A stretch of 40,374 nt of DNA from Verrucomicrobium sp. BvORR106 (GTDB taxonomy: Bacteria; Verrucomicrobiota; Verrucomicrobiia; Verrucomicrobiales; Verrucomicrobiaceae). The stretch covers positions 1 through 40,374 of the forward strand of contig NZ_BATR01000151.1 of NCBI RefSeq assembly GCF_000739655.1, given 5' to 3'. The notes below the pieces were generated by a model, which had not been told where the DNA came from, made no database searches, and saw only the letters and a program-made list of their open reading frames with translations. This document shows positions 14,954 to 23,492 of this stretch, piece by piece. Within the stretch, counting starts at the first letter, position 1; each line of letters starts with the position of its first letter. The position numbers were made by a program, and so were the translations under genes.

Positions 14954-17478
14954 TGAAGTTTCCGTACTCCACCACCCTCCGACTCGCCCTGACTGCCAGC
15001 GCCATGCTGGCTGGCGTGAGCGGCTCGTTCGCAGGCGTCTTGTACAACCCCACCACGCCGACAGCCAACGGGTTCTATACGCCTACCCTAGACTACGAGA
15101 ATCTCTACTATGAGTACAGTGCGTGGGACGTCTTCTACGCCCCCCATACGGAAGGCAACTACCCAGACCTCTTTGCCCCCTGGGGCGGAGAGGAGGCCCC
15201 GGGAGGCGGCTGGCAGCCCGTACACCGGCCCAGCTCATTCCCAGGGTCACCTGTGTACAATCCTGCCAGCGCGCTTGCCTACTGGGACCTGCGAAATCCG
15301 ACCATCAAGCAGACCGGCACCACCAGCACCTTCATCATTGGCCCCGACGTCACCGGGAACATCTACAGCTTTCAGAGCAAGACCAGCTACGTGCTCAGTG
15401 ACAATCTGGCGGACAGTGGCTCCCCTTCGGCCAACTTCACCCAGATCGGCGGCGTCATCTTCCAGTTTCAAACCGATGGCACGAACGTCGATTTCTCCTC
15501 TCTCCGCCTGGTGTGGAACGACGGGAGTCAGGACCATGTGATCTACGCGACCGAGGCCGAATACCTGCGGGAATTCAGCAGTGGTGAGAGCGGCAGCACC
15601 CACTGGAGCGCGGGCTCCGGGTATGGCAACCGCGTGGCGATACAGTGGGACCTTAGCAATCTCACGACGCTTCTGGGTGCCCCTGTCACCTCTTACAAAA
15701 TTCTGTGGGACTCCGAGAGTTCCAGCATGTCCTTCCAGAAGGCCGACCTCATTGTCACGGAGGACTATGATGCTGGCATCCCCCATGCCGCCATCTGGAC
15801 TGGCACCACTGGCAACTGGACGCAGAGTGCCAACTGGTCACTGAAAGAAGGCAGCGGCCTCACCCTCCCGGAAGCCAACGGAAACCTTCGTTTTCAAAAC
15901 ACCGGCACCGCCACTGTCACACTCAACGATGGCAACCATACCGTCGGCGAGCTCATCTTTGAAAACCCGGCGGACGTCACCATCAACTCCGCCGCGGGCC
16001 AGAACTACCGCCTCACCAGCAACACTGGCATCACGACCCGCTCCACTGCCACCGGCACCTACACGATCAACACCGGGCTGCAGCTGGGGGCGCTGAATTT
16101 CTTCGAGATCAACGCGGGCACCGTCGTCATGAACGGGGCCATCGCCGGATCCTACGGACTGGTCAAGACCGGGCAGGGCACCCTCCATCTGGCGACCGGA
16201 AACACCTTCACCGGCTTCCTCGCGCTGCAAGAAGGAACGCTGCGAATCTCAGGAAACAACACCTACTCCGGAGCCACCACTGTGCTCAACGGACGCATGA
16301 TCCTGGCTGCTGATGCCGGTCTGACCGGGGCTCTGGGCAGCAACAATCTGGCGATCGCCCTCGGTGCGGATGCCTCCCTCTTTCAGTATGTCTCAGAAGG
16401 CTCCACCCTCCTGGCCGAGTTGATCCTGGATGGCAACCGCACGCTATCCCGTGGCGTCTCCTTGGCCGCTGGCGATTTCGGCAAGCGCCTGGGCGCAATC
16501 AATTCCACCGGTACCGGCGCGGTCATCTCCGGTGGCATCAGCCTCACCTCCACCGCAGCGGATCCAGACAGCCCTACATCCGCCGCAGGAAGCGTCTTTT
16601 TCACGGCCCAAAGCGCCACTGATGTGCTGAATCTGACCGGGGCCATCACCGGCGGATCCACCACCAAGACAGTGACGCTAGATGGCCTGGGCACCGTGGT
16701 GTACGGCGGTGCAAACAAGACTTACAGCAACGCCACTGTGGTGGAGAAGGGACGCCTCGTCATCGCGGCGGGCACCTCCCACACCGGCAACGGTAACTAT
16801 ACCGTGAAAGCCGGGGCGAAGCTCCAGATTGATGGCACGTTGGGCGGCACGGGGACCCTGAATATGGAAGCAGGCACCCTCAGTGGCAAGGGCATCGTCC
16901 AACGTGCCGTCATCTTTGACCAGGGGGACCGCCTCGCCCCTGGGAACAGCACCGGCACCCTCACCTTCACCCAGGGCATCACCTTCGGCGGCGGCGGCGG
17001 TTATTTATGGGAACTCCAGGATGTGGATGCCGGCATCGGCACCGGCTGGGACCACACGGCGGTTCAGGGCAGCCTCACCATTACCGCCACCAGTTCGGAC
17101 CGTTTTTTCATCAGCGTGCAATCTCTTGCCTCCACCGGAAACAGCGGGCTGGTGCAGGACTTCGACGGGGTGAACGGACTGTATGACTGGGTCCTGCTGA
17201 CAGCGTCCAGCGGCATCACCGGATTCTCCGCCGACAAGTTCACCATCGATCTCGGCTCCTTCGCCAACGCCTACTCCGGAGGATTCTCCCTGAGCCAGCT
17301 GCTCAATGGAGATGGCAGCACGAGCCTGGTGCTCCACTACAGTGCCGTGCCTGAACCCGGACGATTCCTTCTCCTCACCGCCGCCACCGCCGTGCTGTTG
17401 TTCCGCCGGCGGCGGCCCCAGCCACGGCGCTCCGCCAGTGGGAGCCAGTCCTCACTGGACGGTCTCCCCTGCGCGTGA
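14953..17478 (+). CDS. Autotransporter-associated beta-strand repeat protein with PEP-CTERM anchor
   Basis: 841 residues from the ATG overlapping the previous stop. Signal peptide LRLALTASAMLAGVSGSFAG. Residues 30-275 form a unique N-terminal domain. From about 279 (AIWTGTTGNWTQSANW) the protein is a beta-helical passenger with repeats such as GNTFTGFLALQEGTLRISG and NNTYSGATTVLNGRMILA. It closes with the conserved GRLAPGNSTGTL-like module (DRLAPGNSTGTLTF) and the anchor VPEPGRF-hydrophobic-RRRR near 798-820. After the arginines it has an unusual extra tail of about 20 residues ending DGLPCA. PEP-CTERM proteins are processed by an exosortase, not encoded here. Predicted extracellular or outer-surface; ligand unknown. 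Confidence 0.92.
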   Translation: MKFPYSTTLRLALTASAMLAGVSGSFAGVLYNPTTPTANGFYTPTLDYENLYYEYSAWDVFYAPHTEGNYPDLFAPWGGEEAPGGGWQPVHRPSSFPGSPVYNPASALAYWDLRNPTIKQTGTTSTFIIGPDVTGNIYSFQSKTSYVLSDNLADSGSPSANFTQIGGVIFQFQTDGTNVDFSSLRLVWNDGSQDHVIYATEAEYLREFSSGESGSTHWSAGSGYGNRVAIQWDLSNLTTLLGAPVTSYKILWDSESSSMSFQKADLIVTEDYDAGIPHAAIWTGTTGNWTQSANWSLKEGSGLTLPEANGNLRFQNTGTATVTLNDGNHTVGELIFENPADVTINSAAGQNYRLTSNTGITTRSTATGTYTINTGLQLGALNFFEINAGTVVMNGAIAGSYGLVKTGQGTLHLATGNTFTGFLALQEGTLRISGNNTYSGATTVLNGRMILAADAGLTGALGSNNLAIALGADASLFQYVSEGSTLLAELILDGNRTLSRGVSLAAGDFGKRLGAINSTGTGAVISGGISLTSTAADPDSPTSAAGSVFFTAQSATDVLNLTGAITGGSTTKTVTLDGLGTVVYGGANKTYSNATVVEKGRLVIAAGTSHTGNGNYTVKAGAKLQIDGTLGGTGTLNMEAGTLSGKGIVQRAVIFDQGDRLAPGNSTGTLTFTQGITFGGGGGYLWELQDVDAGIGTGWDHTAVQGSLTITATSSDRFFISVQSLASTGNSGLVQDFDGVNGLYDWVLLTASSGITGFSADKFTIDLGSFANAYSGGFSLSQLLNGDGSTSLVLHYSAVPEPGRFLLLTAATAVLLFRRRRPQPRRSASGSQSSLDGLPCA

Positions 17479-17581
17479 ACGGCGTTCCGCGTCCACCATC
17501 TTCCATCCAGACATCCCCCTCCACCCGGCATCTGCCCAGTGCCGGGCCAGACTCCCATCCTTGATCGGTTCTCTAAGTTCT

Positions 17582-20500
17582 ATGAAACGACCCAAAACAT
17601 CCGCCATGACGCGGCTGTTGCGCAGACGTCACGTGGCCTCCCTTGCGGCGTCCATCACCCTCCTTGCCCACACCGTGACCCAGGCGGCCCCTTATGCCCT
17701 GAACCTCACCGGCACCATCTCCTATGACGGCTGGGCCAACCTGTTCAACCCTCCCTACAGTGGCATGACCTTCCCCGGCAGCGGGGCCTGGCCTACCACA
17801 GGAGCCTGGACATCCTACGATCCCGATGGTGCAGGCGGCGCGGCAGCCGTGGGTGCCATCGGTTCCAATACTGTCGGCTCTGGGGATGCTCTCCTGTACA
17901 AGATCAGCAATGGCACTGATGGAGGGCCCTATCCCGCGACTGGTTCCATCTACTTTGGTGGCTTCTCCGGTAATGCCAACGTCAACGGTGGCACACTCGG
18001 CGTGGTGGACACCACGCCTCTCACCGGCGTGAAGACGGTAGCCTTCCAGGTGGATATCGGCGAGGCCACGGGATACGACTTCTACAATCACAAACTGCCC
18101 ATCCTCCAGTACACCACCCTCGCCGGTGGCAGTACCCTCTACACGCTGGATCCCGCCCAATCCCAGCTCCTGCTCCAGATCTACACGGGGGATATCTTGA
18201 TGCCTACCGGCTACGAAGACCTGTACCGCAACACCTGGGGCCTTCAATTCGACGTGAGCGGCATCACGGACACGATCACCTCCCTGCAACTCTCCTTCAC
18301 CGGGGTGCAGCATGCCCAGCTGTATGCTCTGCAGCTGGATCAATCGACCGACAAATACACCACCAGCGTCTTCGCCACCGCCTCCACCTGGGATGCCGGA
18401 GGAAGCAGCATGGTGTGGTCAGACACGGCCAACTGGAACAACAATACCAAGCCCCTGACCGGCAAGGCAGTCCAGTTCTCTGCTGGCACCAGTGCCATCC
18501 TGGACGCCAATCAAACCGTCCAAGGCGTCACCATCAACAGCCCCGGCGCCTTCTCCCTCACCAGTCAGGGCGGTGCCGTGCTCACGGTGGGCGAAGCCGG
18601 CATCACTGTCACGGGCAGCGCCCCGGCCACTCACAGTATCTCCGCACCCATGGTGTTCTCCTCACAGCTCAACATCATTTCAGTGGACGCTGGATTGGAG
18701 CTGAATGTGACCGGCAACCTTACCGCACCTGGATTCTACAAGAGCGGCGACGGCACACTGCGACTCTCAGGAAATAACACCCTGCTCCAAAACAGCCAAA
18801 ACCGCGTCATCGTCAACGGTGGCGAAGTTTACCTGTCCGGTGTCAATACCTACGCGGGAACGGGCACCCTGGAGTTTGAGGTCAAGAAAGGCATCGTGCA
18901 CCTGATCGGCGGCGACAATCGCCTGAGTTCCAACATCAGTGTGGATCTCGTCAGCCGCCGGGTGATGACGGATGCCACCATTGTGACTGTAGAGAGCGGC
19001 CATCTTGTCTTGGGTGACGCCAGTGGGAAAGTGGATCAAACGGTGGGCGGCATCAGCGCCGAGGCGACAGTCGTCTTCCAGACTGCGACCAGCACCACCT
19101 CCAATGACGCCGTCTCCAGTTCCAGCATCACGGGTGGCAATGCCGCCATCTCCACGCTGACGGCCAACGTCATGGGCAGTTCCTTGTTCACCTACCTGGG
19201 CAGCCTGGGTGGCGCTGGCTCCAACGAGAATCAGTTGGCCTTTGTGAAGAAGGGCTCTGGCACCCAGGTCCTGGGTGGGGTGAGCACTTACGTGGGCGAT
19301 ACCATCGTGCAGGAAGGCGTGCTGCGCCTCAGCAGCACCACCGCCCTCTCCAGCTCCAGCCGCCTGCTTCTCTCAGGTGGCGTGTTGGAACTCGCCGCCG
19401 GGAACTTCACCCGCTCACTCGGAACCGGTGCTGGCCAAGTTCAACTCACCGGCAACACCGGCTTCTCGGCCTACGGTGCCGTGCGCAAGGTCAACCTCGG
19501 CGGCGCAGGTGCCAACGTGACCTGGGGGGCCAATGGATTCCTGGGAGACAACTTGAAACTGGTTTTGTCCTCCACCGTCTCTGACAACACCGTGGAATTC
19601 GAGAACCCGATCGCCCTCGGCTCAACGACACGCACCGTCCAGGTCAACAACGGCAGCGCCGTCGTCGACGCCCGCCTCACGGGTGCTGTCAGCGGAAGCG
19701 GCGGTTTTGAAAAGACCGGCCTGGGTACCCTGGAATCTACCGCTGCCAACACCCACACCGGCGGCACCACCGTCAAGGAAGGCACGCTGGCCCTGGCTGG
19801 CTCGGCTGGCTCGGTCAAAGGCGATGTCGAAGTCGCGGCAGGCGCCACCTTCCAGCTCACCAACACGGAGGTCGCAGCCAACTCAAACCGCGTAGAAGAC
19901 TCGGCCACCGTCCAGCTCAACGGCAGCATCCTGAACTTCAACAACGCCACCACCGGCACGATCCAGGCCTTCAGCGAGACCATCGGAACGCTCGACTTGG
20001 AACGAGGAGCCAACGTGGTCACCACGAGTCGCGCCGCAGACGGCAGCACCGCGGTGCTCATGCTCAACCAACTGACCCGCGACGGCGGTGCCACGGTCAA
20101 CTTCAACGGCACCAGTGTCGGCGTAGATTCCCGTAACCAGATCAAGTTCGCCAGCGCCCCCACCCTGGACAACGGCATCCTCGGTGGCTGGGCCACCGCG
20201 GGCAATGAGTGGGCCACCTACGGCACGTATGGCGTCACCGCCCTCACCTCCTACACCACCACCGGTGAATCCACCTGGACAGCGGCGGACAACGTGAAGT
20301 TCAGCAACACCACTGCCACCACCGTCACCCTCACCGCCTCCCGGCAGGTGAACTCCCTGAACATGGTTGCCCCGACCTCCGGCTCGACGCCCAACACGCT
20401 CAATCTGGGGAACCAGACCCTCCGTGTGGAAAGCGGCGGCATCCTCACCAGTGGCGGCAACACCTCCCGCAAGCTGGTCATCAGCCAGGGCACCCTCACC

Positions 20501-21415
20501 GCAGGTACAGGAAACAACACTGACGGTGAACTCATCGTCGTCGCCAACGGCGTCACCGAAATCTCGGCCACCATCAGCAACAACGGCACTGGCGAGGTGT
20601 CCTTGGTCAAGGCGGGCAGCAACAGCCTCACGCTCACGGCCAACAACAACTACACGGGAGACACCATCGTCAACGCAGGTACGCTCTATCTCAATGGCAG
20701 CCACACCGGCGGCGAAGACCTGATCGTGCGCAAAGGGGCCAACTTGAACATCGTTGGCTCCATCGAAGTGGGTGGCACGCTGCAGATCGACGGCTTCATG
20801 TGGGGCGCAGGCAACCTGGTCTTCGCCTCCGGGAGCAAACTTACCGGCTCCGGCAACATGGAGAACTCCTTCACCATCGGTTCTGGCGCAGGCAAGATCG
20901 CCGTGCTGGCTCCTGGCAACAGTCCCGGCACCCTCACCACGGGCAGCCAGACCTGGACCACAGGCGGCACCTTCCTCTGGGAGATCAATGCCACAGGCCT
21001 CAGCGGTTCCAACATGGGACAGGATCCGGGTTGGGACGTTCTGGCCATCAACGGCTCGCTGGACCTCACGTCCCTCACCGCCGGTGCGTTCGATATCGAC
21101 ATCACCTCGCTCACCGCTGACAGCCAGTCTGGGCTGTTGGATGGGTTCGACTTCATGTCGGACTACTCCTGGACCATCGTCACCACCACCACCGGCATCA
21201 GCGGATTTGAAGCCACCGACTTCAATCTGGATACGACGGCCTTTCTCAACAGCTACACCGGAGGCTCCTTCAGCCTTGCTCAGAGCGGGAACAACCTCGT
21301 GCTGAACTACGCCGGTGCCGTCCCCGAACCCGGTCGGGCCGTCCTTCTCTTGGGAGGGCTCATCACCATGGTCTTTCGTCGCCGACGCGCTGCCCCGAAA
21401 TCAGTGATGAACTAG
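17582..21415 (+). CDS. Large autotransporter-associated beta-strand repeat protein with PEP-CTERM anchor
   Basis: 1277 residues. The ATG at 17582 is followed by a twin-basic signal peptide (MTRLLRRRHVASLAASITLL), and cleavage near TQAAP is likely. The frame is open upstream but through the previous gene's end, so that start is rejected. A unique N-terminal domain covers 35-265. The repeat part begins with STWDAGGSSMVWSDTANWN (about 268), with units such as VNTYAGTGTLEFE, VSTYVGDTIVQEGVLRLS, ANTHTGGTTVKEGTLALAG and NNNYTGDTIVNAGTLYLNG. An ILGGWAT module near 865 is shared with the 1704-residue protein. The C-terminus has VLAPGNSPGTL and the anchor VPEPGRAVLLLGG-RRRR (about 1246 on). Separated by 103 bp from the previous relative and followed by a strong terminator. 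Confidence 0.92.
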   Translation: MKRPKTSAMTRLLRRRHVASLAASITLLAHTVTQAAPYALNLTGTISYDGWANLFNPPYSGMTFPGSGAWPTTGAWTSYDPDGAGGAAAVGAIGSNTVGSGDALLYKISNGTDGGPYPATGSIYFGGFSGNANVNGGTLGVVDTTPLTGVKTVAFQVDIGEATGYDFYNHKLPILQYTTLAGGSTLYTLDPAQSQLLLQIYTGDILMPTGYEDLYRNTWGLQFDVSGITDTITSLQLSFTGVQHAQLYALQLDQSTDKYTTSVFATASTWDAGGSSMVWSDTANWNNNTKPLTGKAVQFSAGTSAILDANQTVQGVTINSPGAFSLTSQGGAVLTVGEAGITVTGSAPATHSISAPMVFSSQLNIISVDAGLELNVTGNLTAPGFYKSGDGTLRLSGNNTLLQNSQNRVIVNGGEVYLSGVNTYAGTGTLEFEVKKGIVHLIGGDNRLSSNISVDLVSRRVMTDATIVTVESGHLVLGDASGKVDQTVGGISAEATVVFQTATSTTSNDAVSSSSITGGNAAISTLTANVMGSSLFTYLGSLGGAGSNENQLAFVKKGSGTQVLGGVSTYVGDTIVQEGVLRLSSTTALSSSSRLLLSGGVLELAAGNFTRSLGTGAGQVQLTGNTGFSAYGAVRKVNLGGAGANVTWGANGFLGDNLKLVLSSTVSDNTVEFENPIALGSTTRTVQVNNGSAVVDARLTGAVSGSGGFEKTGLGTLESTAANTHTGGTTVKEGTLALAGSAGSVKGDVEVAAGATFQLTNTEVAANSNRVEDSATVQLNGSILNFNNATTGTIQAFSETIGTLDLERGANVVTTSRAADGSTAVLMLNQLTRDGGATVNFNGTSVGVDSRNQIKFASAPTLDNGILGGWATAGNEWATYGTYGVTALTSYTTTGESTWTAADNVKFSNTTATTVTLTASRQVNSLNMVAPTSGSTPNTLNLGNQTLRVESGGILTSGGNTSRKLVISQGTLTAGTGNNTDGELIVVANGVTEISATISNNGTGEVSLVKAGSNSLTLTANNNYTGDTIVNAGTLYLNGSHTGGEDLIVRKGANLNIVGSIEVGGTLQIDGFMWGAGNLVFASGSKLTGSGNMENSFTIGSGAGKIAVLAPGNSPGTLTTGSQTWTTGGTFLWEINATGLSGSNMGQDPGWDVLAINGSLDLTSLTAGAFDIDITSLTADSQSGLLDGFDFMSDYSWTIVTTTTGISGFEATDFNLDTTAFLNSYTGGSFSLAQSGNNLVLNYAGAVPEPGRAVLLLGGLITMVFRRRRAAPKSVMN

Positions 21416-21500
21416 TCCCCGGCAATCTCAGTCAAAAAAACCCCCGCTACCCCCCCCCTCAACCCGCACGTATCCTCCCAGATACGATCCACAAAAAACG

Positions 21501-21528
21501 GGCAACCACTTCATCGTGGTTGCCTTTT
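21501..21528 (+). terminator. Intrinsic terminator after the 1277-residue protein
   Basis: GGCAACCAC, loop TTCATC, GTGGTTGCC then TTTT. This perfect 9-bp stem lies 86 bp after the preceding stop and 28 bp before the kelch gene ATG, and should separate the two units. Confidence 0.85.
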
Positions 21529-21555
21529 CATCCCCATCCGTTTCAATTTTTTTCC

Positions 21556-22578
21556 ATGTCCTTCCTCCTTCGCCTATGCGCGCTGGCCGCAGCCACGGCT
21601 ACGCTCGCCCCTGCCGCAGAACTCCCGCCCCTGCCAGATGCGGTCACCAGCTTTGGCGGGGTGATCTCCCAAGGCCGACTTTACACGTATGGCGGGCACC
21701 TCGCAGGCGCACACTCCTGGTCGCTGGAGACCACCAGCGGCAAACTCCGTGCGCTGGATCTCCAGCAGCCGACCACCTGGGTGGAGCTCCCCGGCGGCCC
21801 GCCGGTCCAAAGCCCTGGCCTCACCGAAGCCAATGGTAAGATCTACCTTGTGGGCGGCATGCAGCCACAGAATGAGAAGGGCAAACCGGCCGTCCTCAAG
21901 TCATTGGATCACGCCCTGGTCTACGATCCTGCTGCCAAGACCTGGACCGATCTTCCTAAACTGCCCGCGGCCCGCTCCAGCCACGACATCGCCGTCTTGG
22001 ATGGCAAACTCTACGTCGTAGGCGGATGGCCGCTCGACACTTCCAAGGATGCCCCCGACAAGGAAGCCGATGACCGCCATGAGGTCCGAGCGTTCCACAA
22101 CACCGCGCTGGTGCTGGATCTGGCCAATCCCTCCAGTGGATGGCAGAGTCTTCCCCAGCCCTTCGAGCGTCGCGCCCTCGCGCTCGTGCCCAATGGCGGG
22201 AAGCTCTACGCCATCGGCGGGATGGATGCCAAGAACGAGCTCAGCAACGCGGTGGACGTTTACGACGTGGCCTCCAAGTCCTGGAGCAAGATCCAGGACC
22301 TGCCTGCTGAGGGCAAAGTGAAATCCTTCGCCGTCGCCGCCTGTTCACTGGATGGCCGGGTCATCGCCAGCCCCCGCGGCGGCAAGATCTTTGCCCTGGG
22401 CACCGACAACACCTGGTCCGAAGTCGCCAAACTCTCCGGCTCCCGCTTCTTCCACCAGCTCGAACCCTGGAACCACAGCGTCATCGCCCTCGGCGGCACC
22501 ACCGGTGACAAACCTCTCAACACCGTCGAAATCGTCACCATCCCCGAACCCACCAAAACCGTCGGCAAAGCAGACTAA
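21556..22578 (+). CDS. Secreted kelch-repeat beta-propeller protein
   Basis: 340 residues from the ATG at 21556, which gives the signal peptide SFLLRLCALAAATATLAPAA. Kelch blades are visible as GG doublets followed by spaced Tyr/Trp: LYTYGGHLAGAHSWSLE, IYLVGGMQPQNEKGK with VYDPAAKTWTDLPKLPAARS, LYVVGGWPLDTSKD, LYAIGGMDAKNELSNAVDVY with WSKIQDLPAEG, and VIALGGTTGDKPLNTVEIV at the end. A six-bladed propeller is likely. Such domains bind proteins or sugars, and some are sialic-acid-related epimerases, but no catalytic signature was recognised. It is the first gene after a terminator and may form a unit with the DUF4198-like and PQQ-propeller genes downstream, all encoding exported proteins. Confidence 0.88.
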   Translation: MSFLLRLCALAAATATLAPAAELPPLPDAVTSFGGVISQGRLYTYGGHLAGAHSWSLETTSGKLRALDLQQPTTWVELPGGPPVQSPGLTEANGKIYLVGGMQPQNEKGKPAVLKSLDHALVYDPAAKTWTDLPKLPAARSSHDIAVLDGKLYVVGGWPLDTSKDAPDKEADDRHEVRAFHNTALVLDLANPSSGWQSLPQPFERRALALVPNGGKLYAIGGMDAKNELSNAVDVYDVASKSWSKIQDLPAEGKVKSFAVAACSLDGRVIASPRGGKIFALGTDNTWSEVAKLSGSRFFHQLEPWNHSVIALGGTTGDKPLNTVEIVTIPEPTKTVGKAD

Positions 22579-22607
22579 ACCCCGGTTAGAGGTAAAGCAC
22601 CCCCAAC

Positions 22608-22729
22608 ATTCCGCATTCCGCATTCCGCATTCCGCATTCCGCATTCCGCATTCCGCATTCCGCATTCCGCATTCCGCATTCCGCATTCCGCATTCATAAT
22701 TCATAATTCATAATTCATAATTCATAATT
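22608..22729. repeat. Two abutting heptanucleotide tandem arrays, (ATTCCGC)12 and (ATTCATA)5
   Basis: Positions 22608-22691 are 12 perfect units of ATTCCGC; 22692-22726 are five units of ATTCATA, plus a trailing ATT. Both have a 7-bp period and share ATTC. The block fills most of the gap between the kelch stop and the next ATG (22740). Seven is not a multiple of three, but the arrays are outside coding sequence, so any effect of length change would be on promoter spacing or the 5' UTR. Confidence 0.95.
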
Positions 22730-22739
22730 GTCCCACCCC

Positions 22740-23408
22740 ATGCGCTTCCTCCTCCCCTACAGCCTCACCTTCGCCCTGGCCGCCCTCACCGCATCCCTCC
22801 CCGCCCATGAAGTATGGATCGAGGACACAACCGATGGCAAACTCGTCGTCCGTTTTGCCGAGTATGGCGAAGAATACGAAAAGTCCCCCGGTCACCTCGA
22901 CTCCCTGAAGACTCCGGAAGCCTGGACCGCCGGTGAAGACGGCAAGCCCAAGGCGTTTGAGGTGCAGAAGAAGTCCGACCACTACCTGCTGGTGGATGCC
23001 AAGCCCGAGAACGGTGCCCAGGCCGAGGCCGCCTTTGCCGTCATGAAGCGTGGCGACACCCCCGCCCGCAAGCCCATCTTCTACGCCCGCTGGCATCACG
23101 CCAAGGCCGGTGCCGCCACTCCGGCACTGACCTTTGACATCGTCCCCACCGCCAATGCGGGCGAGGTGCAGGTGTTCTTCCGCGGCCAGCCCGTCTCCGA
23201 AGCCAAGGTCAATGTGGTGCCCCCTGGCGGCGTGGAGTCCGAGCTCACCGCTGACAAAGAAGGCAAACTCAAGATCGACGCCTCCAAGCCCGGCAACTAC
23301 CTCCTCTATTGCAAACACCAGCGGGAAGAAACCAAAGGATACTCCGGTGGCGCTGCCTATGATGCGGTCAGCCACAATGCCTCCCTGCTGTTGAAGGTGG
23401 CCAAGTAA
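22740..23408 (+). CDS. DUF4198-like exported protein
   Basis: 222 residues with signal peptide RFLLPYSLTFALAALTASLP and mature start AHEVWIEDT, the characteristic opening of DUF4198 and related periplasmic metal-uptake accessory proteins. The middle has ARWHHAKAG. The C-terminal half is an Ig-like carboxypeptidase-regulatory fold (VQVFFRGQPVSEAKVNVVPP, then ELTADKEGKLKIDASKPGNY). Family members are frequent near TonB receptors and PepSY proteins, which fits the iron locus 15 kb to the left; a direct link is inference. The ATG at 22740 is used; a TTG 12 bases earlier is in frame but would place the start inside the heptamer array. The array ends 10 bp before the ATG. Confidence 0.8.
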   Translation: MRFLLPYSLTFALAALTASLPAHEVWIEDTTDGKLVVRFAEYGEEYEKSPGHLDSLKTPEAWTAGEDGKPKAFEVQKKSDHYLLVDAKPENGAQAEAAFAVMKRGDTPARKPIFYARWHHAKAGAATPALTFDIVPTANAGEVQVFFRGQPVSEAKVNVVPPGGVESELTADKEGKLKIDASKPGNYLLYCKHQREETKGYSGGAAYDAVSHNASLLLKVAK

Positions 23409-23492
23409 TCCCCTATCATTCCCCCACCGCTATCCCACCCGGGGCCCCGGCATTGTTTGCCCGGCGGCCCCGCTTCATTCACCCCCATCGCC

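Noticed and set aside
22345-22704. Minus-strand frame encoding repeated GMRNAEC units
   Set aside because: It is only the translation of the ATTCCGC array (7-bp period, so a 7-residue peptide repeat) running into the kelch gene antisense.
22608-22729. Possible CRISPR array
   Set aside because: The unit is 7 bp with no spacers and no cas genes, so it is a microsatellite-type tandem repeat.
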